A stretch of DNA of 64,000 bases from Variovorax sp. PBL-E5 (lineage in GTDB: Bacteria; Pseudomonadota; Gammaproteobacteria; Burkholderiales; Burkholderiaceae_C), in contig NZ_LR594671.1 of the NCBI RefSeq assembly GCF_901827185.1, forward strand, positions 806,001-870,000, in the 5' to 3' direction. Both the position numbers and the translations under genes were made by a program. Each line of letters opens with the position of its first letter. Position 1 is the first letter of the stretch. Shown in pieces: positions 37,047 through 45,009 of this stretch. Under the pieces are notes generated by a model, which saw nothing but the letters and a program-made list of their open reading frames with translations, was not told the DNA's origin and did not search any database.

Positions 37047-37063
37047 GCCGTGAGGGTGATCCG

Positions 37064-38608
37064 TCAGGCGTCGGAGGTCGCTTCCACGCCGAGCTTGTCG
37101 GCGTCCTTCTCCACCTTCTTGAGGGCACGGCCGCGCCAGCTCGACCAGGTCACGCCGATCAGCAGCAGCGTCGAGATGATCACGAAGGCGCAGCTGATCG
37201 GGCGCTGCACGAACACCGTGACATCACCGCGCGACAGCAGCATCGCGCGCCGGAAGTTCTCTTCCACCATCGGCCCGAGCACGAAGCCCAGCATGATGGG
37301 CGCCACCGAGAAATCGAGCACGATGAACAGCGCACCGATCACCCCGAAGGCCAGCACTTCCCAGATCTGGAACAGGCTGTTCTGCGTGCTGAACACGCCG
37401 ACGGCAATGAAGAACATGGCCGAGGGGAACAGGTAGCGGTAGGGCACCTGCAGCATCTTCACCCAGACACCGATCATCGGCACGTTGAGGATGATCAGGA
37501 TCACGTTGCCGATCCAGAAGCTGGCGATCAGGCCCCAGAAGATGTCCGGATGCTCGGTGATGAGCTGCGGTCCGGGCGCGATGCCCTGGATCATCAGCGC
37601 GCCCAGGATCAGCGCCATCACCGCGTCGCCGGGAATGCCCAGGCTCATGGTGGGGATGAAGTCGACCTGGGTCTTCGAGTGCGACGAGGCTTCGGGCGAG
37701 GCCACGCCGGCGATCATGCCGGTGCCGAACTTCTCGGGCGTCTTGGAGATCTTGCGTTCGAGCGCATAGGCGATGAAGGTGGTGATGGTCGGGCCGGTGC
37801 CGGGCATCGCGCCGAACACGGTGCCCACCAGGGTGCCGCGCACCATGGGCCAGAAGGCTTCCTTCATCTCGGCCATGCTCGGACGCATGTCGCGGATGCG
37901 CAGCTTGGCGTTGGTGGTGATCACCGTCATGCGATTGACGTTGAGCAGGAAGTCGGCCACGCCGAACAGGCCCATCGCGATTGCCACCAGTTCCAGGCCG
38001 TCGCTCAGTTCAGGCACGCCGAACGAGAAGCGGAAGCTGCCCGAGTTGACGTCGGTGCCGACCACGCCGCACAAGAGGCCGAACAGCGTCATCGCCACGC
38101 CCTTGAGCGGCGAGCCGCGCGACATGGTGGAGCCCGCGATCAGGCCGAGCAGCATGATCGAGAAGATCTCGGCCGGCCCGAACTTGAAGGCCACCGCCAC
38201 CAGCAGCGGCGAGGCGAAGATCATCACCAGGATGCCGACCGATGCCGCGAAGAACGAGCAGATCATCGTGATCCCGAGCGCCGTTCCCCCCTTGCCGGCC
38301 TTCGTCATCGGAAAGCCGTCCAGACAGGTCACCGCGTGCGGTGGATGCGAGGGCAGGTTCAGCAGGATGGCGCCGATGGCGCCGCCGTACTGCGAGCCGT
38401 AGAAGATGCCGGCCAGCATCAGGATGGCGGGCACCGGGTGCATCACGTAGGTGAGCGGCAGCAGGATCGAGATCGCCGACAGTGCGCCCATGCCCGGCAG
38501 CACGCCGATCAGGTTGCCCACCAGGACGCCGAAGAAGGACCACATCAGGTTGGTGCCCTGGAAGGCGACACCGAAACCGAACCAGAGGTCTTGAAGTGCT
38601 TGTGACAT
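37064..38608 (-). CDS. tctA: Tripartite tricarboxylate transporter large permease TctA
   Basis: 514 residues, about 11-12 transmembrane helices. Diagnostic blocks are GVLVGNLIGVLPGMGALSAI, YGGAIGAILLNLPSHPP and GTVFGAMPGTGPTITTFIAY. It is the solute channel of TTT systems, which import carboxylates with Bug/TctC receptors using an ion gradient. The TctC partner is not adjacent here. Immediately downstream of tctB (6-base gap). Confidence 0.94.
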   Translation of the reverse strand: MSQALQDLWFGFGVAFQGTNLMWSFFGVLVGNLIGVLPGMGALSAISILLPLTYVMHPVPAILMLAGIFYGSQYGGAIGAILLNLPSHPPHAVTCLDGFPMTKAGKGGTALGITMICSFFAASVGILVMIFASPLLVAVAFKFGPAEIFSIMLLGLIAGSTMSRGSPLKGVAMTLFGLLCGVVGTDVNSGSFRFSFGVPELSDGLELVAIAMGLFGVADFLLNVNRMTVITTNAKLRIRDMRPSMAEMKEAFWPMVRGTLVGTVFGAMPGTGPTITTFIAYALERKISKTPEKFGTGMIAGVASPEASSHSKTQVDFIPTMSLGIPGDAVMALILGALMIQGIAPGPQLITEHPDIFWGLIASFWIGNVILIILNVPMIGVWVKMLQVPYRYLFPSAMFFIAVGVFSTQNSLFQIWEVLAFGVIGALFIVLDFSVAPIMLGFVLGPMVEENFRRAMLLSRGDVTVFVQRPISCAFVIISTLLLIGVTWSSWRGRALKKVEKDADKLGVEATSDA

Positions 38609-38614
38609 GGCGGC

Positions 38615-39106
38615 TCAGCCTCCCCACTGGAACAGCGGCAACTGCAGCTGCAGCGCCCACCAGAAGACGATCACCGCGATGATGCACATCGCGAGCGACA
38701 GCAGGATGGCCTGCGTGATGGTGTTGCTGCGGTCGCCGAGGGCCGAGATGAATACGATCGCGAAGGTCGCCGGCACCAGGCCGCCGTAGATGCCGAACAG
38801 CAGGAAGGCCAGCGTGGCGAGGATGATGCAGACGCCGCCGCGCAGGTCGGGCATGCCGTGTCCGTGGCCATGGGCGACGACCAGCTTGGGCGCGCTCGAG
38901 TCGGCTTCGGTGCGTGCCGAAAGCGCGATCAGCAAACCGGTGACCGCCAGCAGCGCCCCGACGGCGACCGGGAAGAAGCCAGGACCCATGCGGGCCGGGG
39001 TGCCGGTCTTGTAGTCGAGGCCCGCGTACACCGCGAGCAGCCCGATGAAGACCATCAGCGCGCCGCCGTAGTAGTCCTTCTTGTTGTGATGGGTGCCGGG
39101 CTTCAT
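38615..39106 (-). CDS. tctB: Tripartite tricarboxylate transporter small subunit TctB
   Basis: 163 residues with four predicted membrane helices (GGALMVFIGLLAVYAGLDYK, then GFFPVAVGALLAVTGLLIAL and two more). Fits the TctB family. The ATG at 39106 overlaps the stop of a 16-codon upstream reading frame with its own good ribosome-binding site, implying translational coupling to that leader. A longer frame upstream has no start codon in register near the similarity. Confidence 0.88.
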   Translation of the reverse strand: MKPGTHHNKKDYYGGALMVFIGLLAVYAGLDYKTGTPARMGPGFFPVAVGALLAVTGLLIALSARTEADSSAPKLVVAHGHGHGMPDLRGGVCIILATLAFLLFGIYGGLVPATFAIVFISALGDRSNTITQAILLSLAMCIIAVIVFWWALQLQLPLFQWGG

Positions 39107-39153
39107 GGCCGCCCTTTCAGCCCCGGGCTCGAATGCCGGTGTTGGCTCTGCAT
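39103..39153 (-). CDS. Candidate 16-codon leader peptide upstream of tctB
   Basis: A short reading frame (MQSQHRHSSPGLKGRP) starting ATG at 39153 with GGAG eight bases upstream, ending in TGA that overlaps the tctB ATG (ATGA). The ribosome-binding site of the leader is much better than anything just before tctB. It may couple or modulate tctB translation. His- and Ser-rich content recalls no known attenuator. Real only as a hypothesis. Confidence 0.45.
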   Translation of the reverse strand: MQSQHRHSSPGLKGRP

Positions 39154-39230
39154 AGAAATGTCTCCTTCGTGGCACGCGGGGTGCGTGCCGAGCGGGGGCC
39201 AGTCTAGGAATCGAGCCTTCCAATCTGCTT

Positions 39231-40820
39231 TCAGTGCGCGTCAGGATCCCCAAAATACGTGTTATCACGTATCGGGTTGGACCTGACGAAGGGCAGCCGC
39301 AGCGTCGCGCGAAGTCCGCCCGGCAGGCCGTCCGACGGCTCGGCATCGCCGAGCTCGATCACGCCGCCGTTGCGTCGCGCATAGGCGTCCGCGATCGCGA
39401 GGCCGAGCCCCGCGCCGCGGTTCTCTGCCGCGTCGCCGGCATCGGTGCGATGAAAGCGTTCGAACGCGGCGGCACGCAGCGCGGCGGGGATGCCGGGGCC
39501 GGTGTCGCTCACCTCGACCTCCGCCGAATCGCCGGCCAGCCGCACCGACACCGTGATGCGCCCGCCCATCGGCGTGTACTTGATGGCGTTGTGCACCAGG
39601 TTCGACAGCGCCTCGTGCAGTTCGGCGGCGTTGGCCGCGACGGGCGCGACGGGCGCAGGCGGCTCGGCGCCGGCCTCGCCGGGTTCGTGGTCGACTTCGT
39701 CGGTCGCCGCCTCGCCGCGCGCGTCGACCCAGCCGAGGTCCTGGTTTTTCTCGTGTGCCAGCGGCAGGTATTGCAGCACCACGTCGCGCGCGACCGCGTT
39801 GAGGTCGGCCTTCGACGGCCGCGCCGCGGCGCTCTGCGTGGCATCGCGCGCATGCGCGAGCGCCAGCAGCTGTTCGCTCAGGCGGCGGGTGCGCACCAGC
39901 TGCGCCACGATGGCGCGCAGGGTCTCGCGCATCGGACCGGGCTCGCGCTCGCGCAGCGCATAGCCGGCCTGCGTCAGCATGATGGCCAGCGGCGTACGCA
40001 GCTGGTGCGATGCGTCGGCAAGAAAGCGCGACTGCGCCGCCAGCAGCCGGCTCTGGTTGCCGATGTGGTGGTTCACCGCGTCGACCAGCGGCGCGACCTC
40101 GTAGGGCACGCCGTGCGTGTCGAGCGGCGCGAGGTCGCCCGGCGCGCGCACCGCCAGCGACCGGCGCAGGCGCTCCAGCGGGCGCAGCGCGAGCGCCACG
40201 CCCAGCCACACGAGCACGACCATCACGCCGACCACGCGGACGTCGTTCCACAGCGCGTGGTGCCACGAATCGGCCAGCGCCTGCTGGCGCACGCCGGTGC
40301 TTTCGGCGGCCTGGCTCAGCACGCGCAAGGCCTCGGTGGCCGAGATCTGCACCGTGCGGTGCAAGGCCGCGATGCGCACCGGGTAGCCGCGGTAGACGCC
40401 GTCGTAGAACACGGCCACGTCGTCGGCGGCGCCCGGCGGCGGTGGCGGCAGGTCCGGGACGCCCACCAGCGTCTGCTCGGGCGAGGGCGGCGTGGTGTCG
40501 GCGCCGTTCGACGCCACGCGCGTGAAGCCGACATGCAGGTGCTTGAAGCGCGGGCGTGTCGACTCGAACATGGCCTCCACCGAGAAGGCCGCGTTGACGC
40601 GCGGCTTCATGTCGCGGGTGTCGATCTCGACGCTGTCGTTGAGCGCCTGCACGGGCTCGATCAGCGCCTGGTCGTAGGCATCCACCACCACGCGCGAGAT
40701 CGCCTGGTAGTCGTTCCACGTGTCGAGCGCGAGCAGCCCGAAGATGCCGGGCAGCAGCATCGCGAGCAACAGCACGCGGATGCCGATGCGGCGCGGCCCG
40801 GCCAGCGCCAGCCTATTCAT
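39231..40820 (-). CDS. tctE: TctE-type sensor histidine kinase
   Basis: 529 residues. First membrane helix RVLLLAMLLPGIFGLLALDT, periplasmic sensor domain (about 35-185), second helix VRVVGVMVVLVWLGVALALR, HisKA with phospho-His in FLADASHQLRTPLA, and ATPase boxes VHNAIKYTPMGG and DTGPGIP, plus GAGLGLAIA. Like TctE, it would sense tricarboxylates or related acids outside and phosphorylate the adjacent regulator. Overlaps the response regulator gene end by 8 bases, so they are co-translated. Confidence 0.88.
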   Translation of the reverse strand: MNRLALAGPRRIGIRVLLLAMLLPGIFGLLALDTWNDYQAISRVVVDAYDQALIEPVQALNDSVEIDTRDMKPRVNAAFSVEAMFESTRPRFKHLHVGFTRVASNGADTTPPSPEQTLVGVPDLPPPPPGAADDVAVFYDGVYRGYPVRIAALHRTVQISATEALRVLSQAAESTGVRQQALADSWHHALWNDVRVVGVMVVLVWLGVALALRPLERLRRSLAVRAPGDLAPLDTHGVPYEVAPLVDAVNHHIGNQSRLLAAQSRFLADASHQLRTPLAIMLTQAGYALREREPGPMRETLRAIVAQLVRTRRLSEQLLALAHARDATQSAAARPSKADLNAVARDVVLQYLPLAHEKNQDLGWVDARGEAATDEVDHEPGEAGAEPPAPVAPVAANAAELHEALSNLVHNAIKYTPMGGRITVSVRLAGDSAEVEVSDTGPGIPAALRAAAFERFHRTDAGDAAENRGAGLGLAIADAYARRNGGVIELGDAEPSDGLPGGLRATLRLPFVRSNPIRDNTYFGDPDAH

Positions 40821-41499
40821 GGCCGGGCGCCTGCGACGCATCTTCCAGCATGTAGCCCAGGCCGCGCACGGTGGTGATGCGCACGTCGCCGTCCGCGAGC
40901 TTGCGGCGCAGCCGGTGCAGCACCAGCTCGATCGCCGCCGGGCCGACGTCGCTGTCGTGCGGGAACACCTTGCCCGACAGCCGCTGCTTGCCGACCGGCA
41001 TGCCGCTGCGCAGCAGCAGCGCGGTCAGCGCCGCATGCTCGCGCGGCGTGAGCGACAGCAGCGCGCCGTGCAGCATGAAGGCGCGGCTGCTGCTGTCGTA
41101 GACGAGCGAGCCGCACTGCATGCGCGGATGCGGGTTGTCGCGGCTGCGGCGCACGAGGGCGGTCAGGCGCGCTTCGACTTCCTCGACCGCGAAGGGCTTG
41201 GCGAGGAAATCGTCGGCCCCGAGGTGGAGGCCGCGCACCCGGTCCTGCAGCGAGCCCTCGGCCGTCAGCACCAGCACCGGCGTGCGGTCGCCGGCGTCGC
41301 GCATGGCGCCGAGCAGGGTGAGTCCGTGCTTGTCGGGCAGGCGCAGGTCGAGCACCACCGCGTCGTATTCGTTGCCGGCCAGCAGGGCTTCGGCCGTGCG
41401 CGCGTCGGGCGCATGGTCGGGGACGAAGCCGCTTTGCTTGAGCGCGCGCGCTAGCCAGTCGGCGAGTTCGACTTCGTCTTCGATCAGCAGGATGCGCAT
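40813..41499 (-). CDS. tctD: TctD-type OmpR-family response regulator
   Basis: 228 residues. Receiver domain MRILLIEDEVELADWLARAL with phospho-Asp in AVVLDLRLPDKHG (about residue 51) and Lys in FLAKPFAVEE; C-terminal winged helix with SLTPREHAALTALLL and RRKLADGDVRITTVRGLGYM. It would activate tctBA on signal from TctE. First gene of the tctDE-BA unit; its own start is 52 bases from rnpB on the opposite strand. Confidence 0.9.
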   Translation of the reverse strand: MRILLIEDEVELADWLARALKQSGFVPDHAPDARTAEALLAGNEYDAVVLDLRLPDKHGLTLLGAMRDAGDRTPVLVLTAEGSLQDRVRGLHLGADDFLAKPFAVEEVEARLTALVRRSRDNPHPRMQCGSLVYDSSSRAFMLHGALLSLTPREHAALTALLLRSGMPVGKQRLSGKVFPHDSDVGPAAIELVLHRLRRKLADGDVRITTVRGLGYMLEDASQAPGHE

Positions 41500-41537
41500 G
41501 GAAACGTGGTGGCGGGAAAGAGGAGCGACATTGTGGC

Positions 41538-41543
41538 GATAAT
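41538..41543 (+). promoter_or_regulatory. rnpB: -10 element of rnpB
   Basis: GATAAT lies 8 bases before the rnpB 5' end, correctly placed for a sigma-70 -10 box. No good -35 is visible at the usual distance. Confidence 0.5.
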
Positions 41544-41551
41544 CCTTGCGT

Positions 41552-41884
41552 GAAGCACGCTGGACCGCCGCTGGTGCAAGTCTCGAAAGAGCGCACTGGA
41601 GGAACGTCCGGACTGCACAGGACAGCGCAGGAGCTAACGGCTCTCCACCGCGAGGTGAGGATCAGAGCAACAGAGACGAGTCGGCCGGGGCGACCCGGCC
41701 GGGTGAAACGGGCAATCTCTGCGCGCAGCAACACCAAGTAGGCCAACGTCGATGTGGTTCCGCAGAGTTGGCGGGTAGGTGGCACCGAGCCGTCTGGCGA
41801 CAGACGGCCCAGAGTAATGGCGGTCACGCTGAGGCAACCGAAAGGAGGCCTCAGTGCACAGAATCCGGCGTATCGGCGCGCTTC
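41552..41884 (+). ncRNA. rnpB: RNase P RNA, bacterial type A
   Basis: Catalytic RNA that removes tRNA 5' leaders, working with RnpA protein. Diagnostic conserved segments are GAGGAACGTCCGGAC (near 41598-41613) and ACAGAATCCGGCGTAT near the 3' end, which form helix P4 and the catalytic core; AGAGTAATGGCGGTCACG and GGTGAAACGGGCAATCTC are also typical. The ends GAAGC and GCTTC pair to form P1. Length of about 333 nt is normal. A T-run follows 5 bases later. Confidence 0.96.
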
Positions 41885-42545
41885 ACACTATTTTTTCCCT
41901 CCCAGGCTTTGCGCGGCCGAGGGCGACCAGCAGCGCGGCGATCAGCGTGAAGACGATGAGCAAGGCAACGGAATTCATGGCCAGGCGCGGGTAGCCGATC
42001 GTGCTCGCGTCGATGAAGGGATACGGATACACGCCCTCGACCATGCCGCGCGCCAGCGAATAGACAAGGTAGGCGATCGGATAGACCCACCAGGTGGGAA
42101 TGTCCCGGTACGCCACGCCGCGCCCGCGCACGCCGATCCACCAGTACACGAGATAGAGCACCGGTATCACGTAGTGCAGCAGCGCGTTGCACAGCCACAG
42201 CAGCCCTTGCGGATCCCAGACGTGGCGCAGCAGGAAGTGGTAGCTCAGCCCGACCACCGCGATCGAGGCGGCGATCGCGGTCGCCACGCCCGGCCGGCGG
42301 AAGAAGCGCCAGAACGCGCCCTGCGCACCGGTCGCCGCCGCCGTGAGCGCGAAGGCGACGAGGAAATTGGTGAGCACCGTGTAGAAGCTCAGGTAGTTGA
42401 GCGTGCCCCAGGCCGCCGAACGGCCGGCCGTGGTCGCGAGCTCGATCGACAGCACGAGCTGCAGCACCAGCGCGGCCCAGCCGACGAAGGCCGCCACCGC
42501 GGCGAAGCGGCGTGCGTTGGCGGGAAGCGGATCGTCGTCGTGCAT
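41883..42545 (-). CDS. Pr6Pr-family membrane protein
   Basis: 220 residues with about six transmembrane helices. The blocks YLSFYTVLTNFLVAFALTA, LRHVWDPQGLLWLCNALLHY and WVYPIAYLVYSLARGMVEG identify the Pr6Pr (FAR-17a/AIG1-related) family of unknown function. Its stop codon overlaps the last two bases of rnpB on the other strand, so the 3' ends are convergent and overlapping. No operon partner on the downstream side. Confidence 0.85.
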   Translation of the reverse strand: MHDDDPLPANARRFAAVAAFVGWAALVLQLVLSIELATTAGRSAAWGTLNYLSFYTVLTNFLVAFALTAAATGAQGAFWRFFRRPGVATAIAASIAVVGLSYHFLLRHVWDPQGLLWLCNALLHYVIPVLYLVYWWIGVRGRGVAYRDIPTWWVYPIAYLVYSLARGMVEGVYPYPFIDASTIGYPRLAMNSVALLIVFTLIAALLVALGRAKPGREKIV

Positions 42546-42563
42546 CGTGTCGGCCCTCGGGGT

Positions 42564-43274
42564 TCAGAAGCGTTCGTGCGGCAGCAGATAGCGCCACTGT
42601 TGCGGCAGCAGGCCGGCCAGCGGCACGCGGCCGATGCGGATGCGCTTCATCGCGAGGATGCGCAGGCCCGCGTCGTCGCACAGATGCGCGATCTGGCCCG
42701 CACGCGCGCCCTTGAGCGCGAAGCGCAGGCCGGTGTGGCCTTCGGCCTGCTGGCCGATGCTCACGCGCGCGGGCGAGCGCTCGAAGCTTGCCAGCACCTC
42801 GGGGCTCACCGGCCCGGCGACGTCGACCATGACCTCGTTCTCGAGCACGCCGGCGTCTTCCTGCAGCTTGCGTTCGATGCGCCACTCCTGCGTGAAGACG
42901 ACCAGCCCGCTGGCGCCGGTTTCGAGCGGCGTCATGCAGCGCTGTCCGGCCGCATGGCGCGGCAGGAAACGAAGCCCCGCGCGCTCGGGCTCATGGTGGT
43001 GCGCCGGCACGAGCAGGCGGTGCGCGCCGTCGATCGGCATGCCCGCCGGCTTGTGCAGCAGCAGCGTGACCGGCACCACGGGTTCGGGCCGTGCGCCCGG
43101 CTCGATCTCGACGCGCTGCTGCGCACGCACGCGCGATTGCGGCAGCAGGGCCGGCTCGCCGTCGACGCGCACCGCGCCGTTCTCGATCAGGAGCTCGGCC
43201 TCGCGCCGTGAGCAGCCGGCGAGCGCGGCCACGCGCTTGGCCAGCCGGATGCCTTCGTCGGTGCTGTCCGTCAC
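42564..43274 (-). CDS. RluF/RsuA-like pseudouridine synthase with altered active site
   Basis: 236 residues. N-terminal S4 RNA-binding domain (RLAKRVAALAGCSRREAELL) and a pseudouridine synthase fold with LLLHKPAGMPIDG. In active enzymes the catalytic Asp lies in (R)LDxDxxGL; here the aligned segment is PLETGASGL with Glu118 in its place, so activity is doubtful. Start is GTG at 43274, overlapping the upstream stop (GTGA). Downstream of the Nudix-MBL gene. Confidence 0.8.
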   Translation of the reverse strand: MTDSTDEGIRLAKRVAALAGCSRREAELLIENGAVRVDGEPALLPQSRVRAQQRVEIEPGARPEPVVPVTLLLHKPAGMPIDGAHRLLVPAHHHEPERAGLRFLPRHAAGQRCMTPLETGASGLVVFTQEWRIERKLQEDAGVLENEVMVDVAGPVSPEVLASFERSPARVSIGQQAEGHTGLRFALKGARAGQIAHLCDDAGLRILAMKRIRIGRVPLAGLLPQQWRYLLPHERF

Positions 43275-44953
43275 TGTGCGGCCGATTGCCGGATGCGCTC
43301 GACGTGCGCGGCCAGCGAACGCGCGGCCACCGGCCACATGCGCGGCGGCACGTCGTCGTAGGCCAGCGGCAGCCAGTCCTCGGGCGTGCCCTGCGGCAGG
43401 CGGCGCATGGCGTCGGCGATCCTGGCCTCGCGCCTGAGGCGGTGCGCCTTCAGATGCGCGATGGCGCCGCGCGCGTTGCCCAGCACGTAGCCGTGCGCCG
43501 GCAGGATGAAATCGACGCCGCCCTCGGCGCAGGCCGCATCCAGCTTGTCGAGCGAATCGAGGTAGGCGTTCATGTTGCCGTCCGGCGGATCGACCACGGT
43601 GGTACTGCCGTTGAGCACATGGTCGCCGGAGAACAGCAGCCCGTCTTCCTCGAGCAGCAGGCACAGGTGGTTGGCCGCATGGCCGGGCGTGTGGATCGCG
43701 CGCAGCGTGTGCGTGCGCGGCGCGCTGTCGTCGCCTGCGGCCGTGGCCGGTGCCAGCACCAGGCGCTCGCCGTCGGCGAGCACGCGCTCGGGCGAGAATT
43801 TCGCCGAGGGCCGTGCGGTGGCAGCGGCCGGCAGCCCGAGGATCGGCGGCTGGGTGCTGCACAGCGCCTGCAGCGGCGCGGCGCCCGGCGAATGGTCGGC
43901 ATGCGAATGGGTGCAGACGATCATGCGGACGTCGCCCCCGGTCGCGCGCCACAGCCGGCCGATGTGTTCGGCATCGTCCGGACCCGGATCGATCACGAGG
44001 TAGCCGGTGGCGGCGTCGCCGACGATGTAGCTGTTGGTGCCGGGGCCGGTCATCACGCCTGGGTTCGGCGCGGTCAGGCGCTGCACGTTCGCGAGCAGCG
44101 GCACCGGATGCGCGCTCTGCCAGTCGAGCGCATGGACCATCTGGCCGTCGGGGCAGACCAGCGCCAGTTCGCCGAAGGGCGAATCGCTTTCCATGTAGCG
44201 CGCTTCCTTGCCGTTCAGCAGCCCGGCGCGCGGACAGCTGGTCCACAGCGGTCCTTCGCCGCCGGGGCGGTTCGCGCAGGCATCGAGCACCGCGTCGACC
44301 GCGGCGTAGACGGCCAGCCGCTCCAGCGTGCGCAGGGTCGGGAAGATCATGAAGAAGCTGCCCGCTGCGTGGCGCGCCAGCGCGTCGGCCGGGCGCACCC
44401 AGCAGGGCTCGAACTGCTCGGCCTCGTCCGCCGCCGGCACCTGGCCTTCGGGCATGCGCGCCACCAGGAAGGGCACGTCGAAGCGCCTGGGCAGGTCGCG
44501 GTCGGTGATCCAGTGCGCCAGCGTGAAGACCTGGTCGGTCGCGAGCCGCAGGCCGCGCGCCGCGCACTGCTCGGCAAAGGCGACGGTGGAAGCGGCGGTG
44601 CTGCGGTCCATGCCCGCGATGTCCTCGGCACTCGCCGGGCGGCCGTCGGCATGGCGGGCGAGCAGCACGCCGAGTTCCTCGAAGCTCTCGCGGATCGCCG
44701 CGACGGCCTGCGTGAGTTGCGCCAGGCTCTGCGTCGGGCGGCGCGTTGCCATGGCATGCGCCGCGGCATCGCCTTCGTCGATGCGCCCGCCGGGGAACAC
44801 GTAGGCGCCGGGCGCGAAGCTCGCGCTCGACGAGCGCCGCGTCATCAGCACCTCGACGCCCTGGGGCGTGTCGCGCAGCAGCAGCACGGTGGCGGCCGCG
44901 CGCAGCGGTGCGGGTTCATGAGGGGAATGGAGCAATTGAGCGGAACGGACCAT
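43271..44953 (-). CDS. Nudix hydrolase - metallo-beta-lactamase fusion protein
   Basis: 560 residues. N-terminal Nudix domain (residues about 20-210) with GAYVFPGGRIDEGD and the box end AIRESFEELGVLL; an insertion of about 20 residues separates the two halves of the Nudix box. The C-terminal MBL domain has CTHSHADHSPGA (zinc ligands, about residues 347-358), IDPGPDD and SGDHVLNGST. Similar fusions occur in Burkholderiales. The enzyme may hydrolyse a nucleoside-diphosphate-linked thioester or similar; unknown. Divergent from the Bug gene. Confidence 0.85.
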   Translation of the reverse strand: MVRSAQLLHSPHEPAPLRAAATVLLLRDTPQGVEVLMTRRSSSASFAPGAYVFPGGRIDEGDAAAHAMATRRPTQSLAQLTQAVAAIRESFEELGVLLARHADGRPASAEDIAGMDRSTAASTVAFAEQCAARGLRLATDQVFTLAHWITDRDLPRRFDVPFLVARMPEGQVPAADEAEQFEPCWVRPADALARHAAGSFFMIFPTLRTLERLAVYAAVDAVLDACANRPGGEGPLWTSCPRAGLLNGKEARYMESDSPFGELALVCPDGQMVHALDWQSAHPVPLLANVQRLTAPNPGVMTGPGTNSYIVGDAATGYLVIDPGPDDAEHIGRLWRATGGDVRMIVCTHSHADHSPGAAPLQALCSTQPPILGLPAAATARPSAKFSPERVLADGERLVLAPATAAGDDSAPRTHTLRAIHTPGHAANHLCLLLEEDGLLFSGDHVLNGSTTVVDPPDGNMNAYLDSLDKLDAACAEGGVDFILPAHGYVLGNARGAIAHLKAHRLRREARIADAMRRLPQGTPEDWLPLAYDDVPPRMWPVAARSLAAHVERIRQSAAQ

Positions 44954-45009
44954 GGTGCGATTATCGAGACCTCCGCGCCAACTCCGCCACCCGCCAGCAA
45001 AGGACCCCG

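Noticed and set aside
38615..39346. Extended tctB frame starting upstream
   Set aside because: The added residues are basic low-complexity sequence, without membrane or signal features; ATG 39106 fits the family.
39234..40877. Plus-strand open frame opposite the histidine kinase
   Set aside because: The minus strand has full HisKA/ATPase motifs; this is its shadow.
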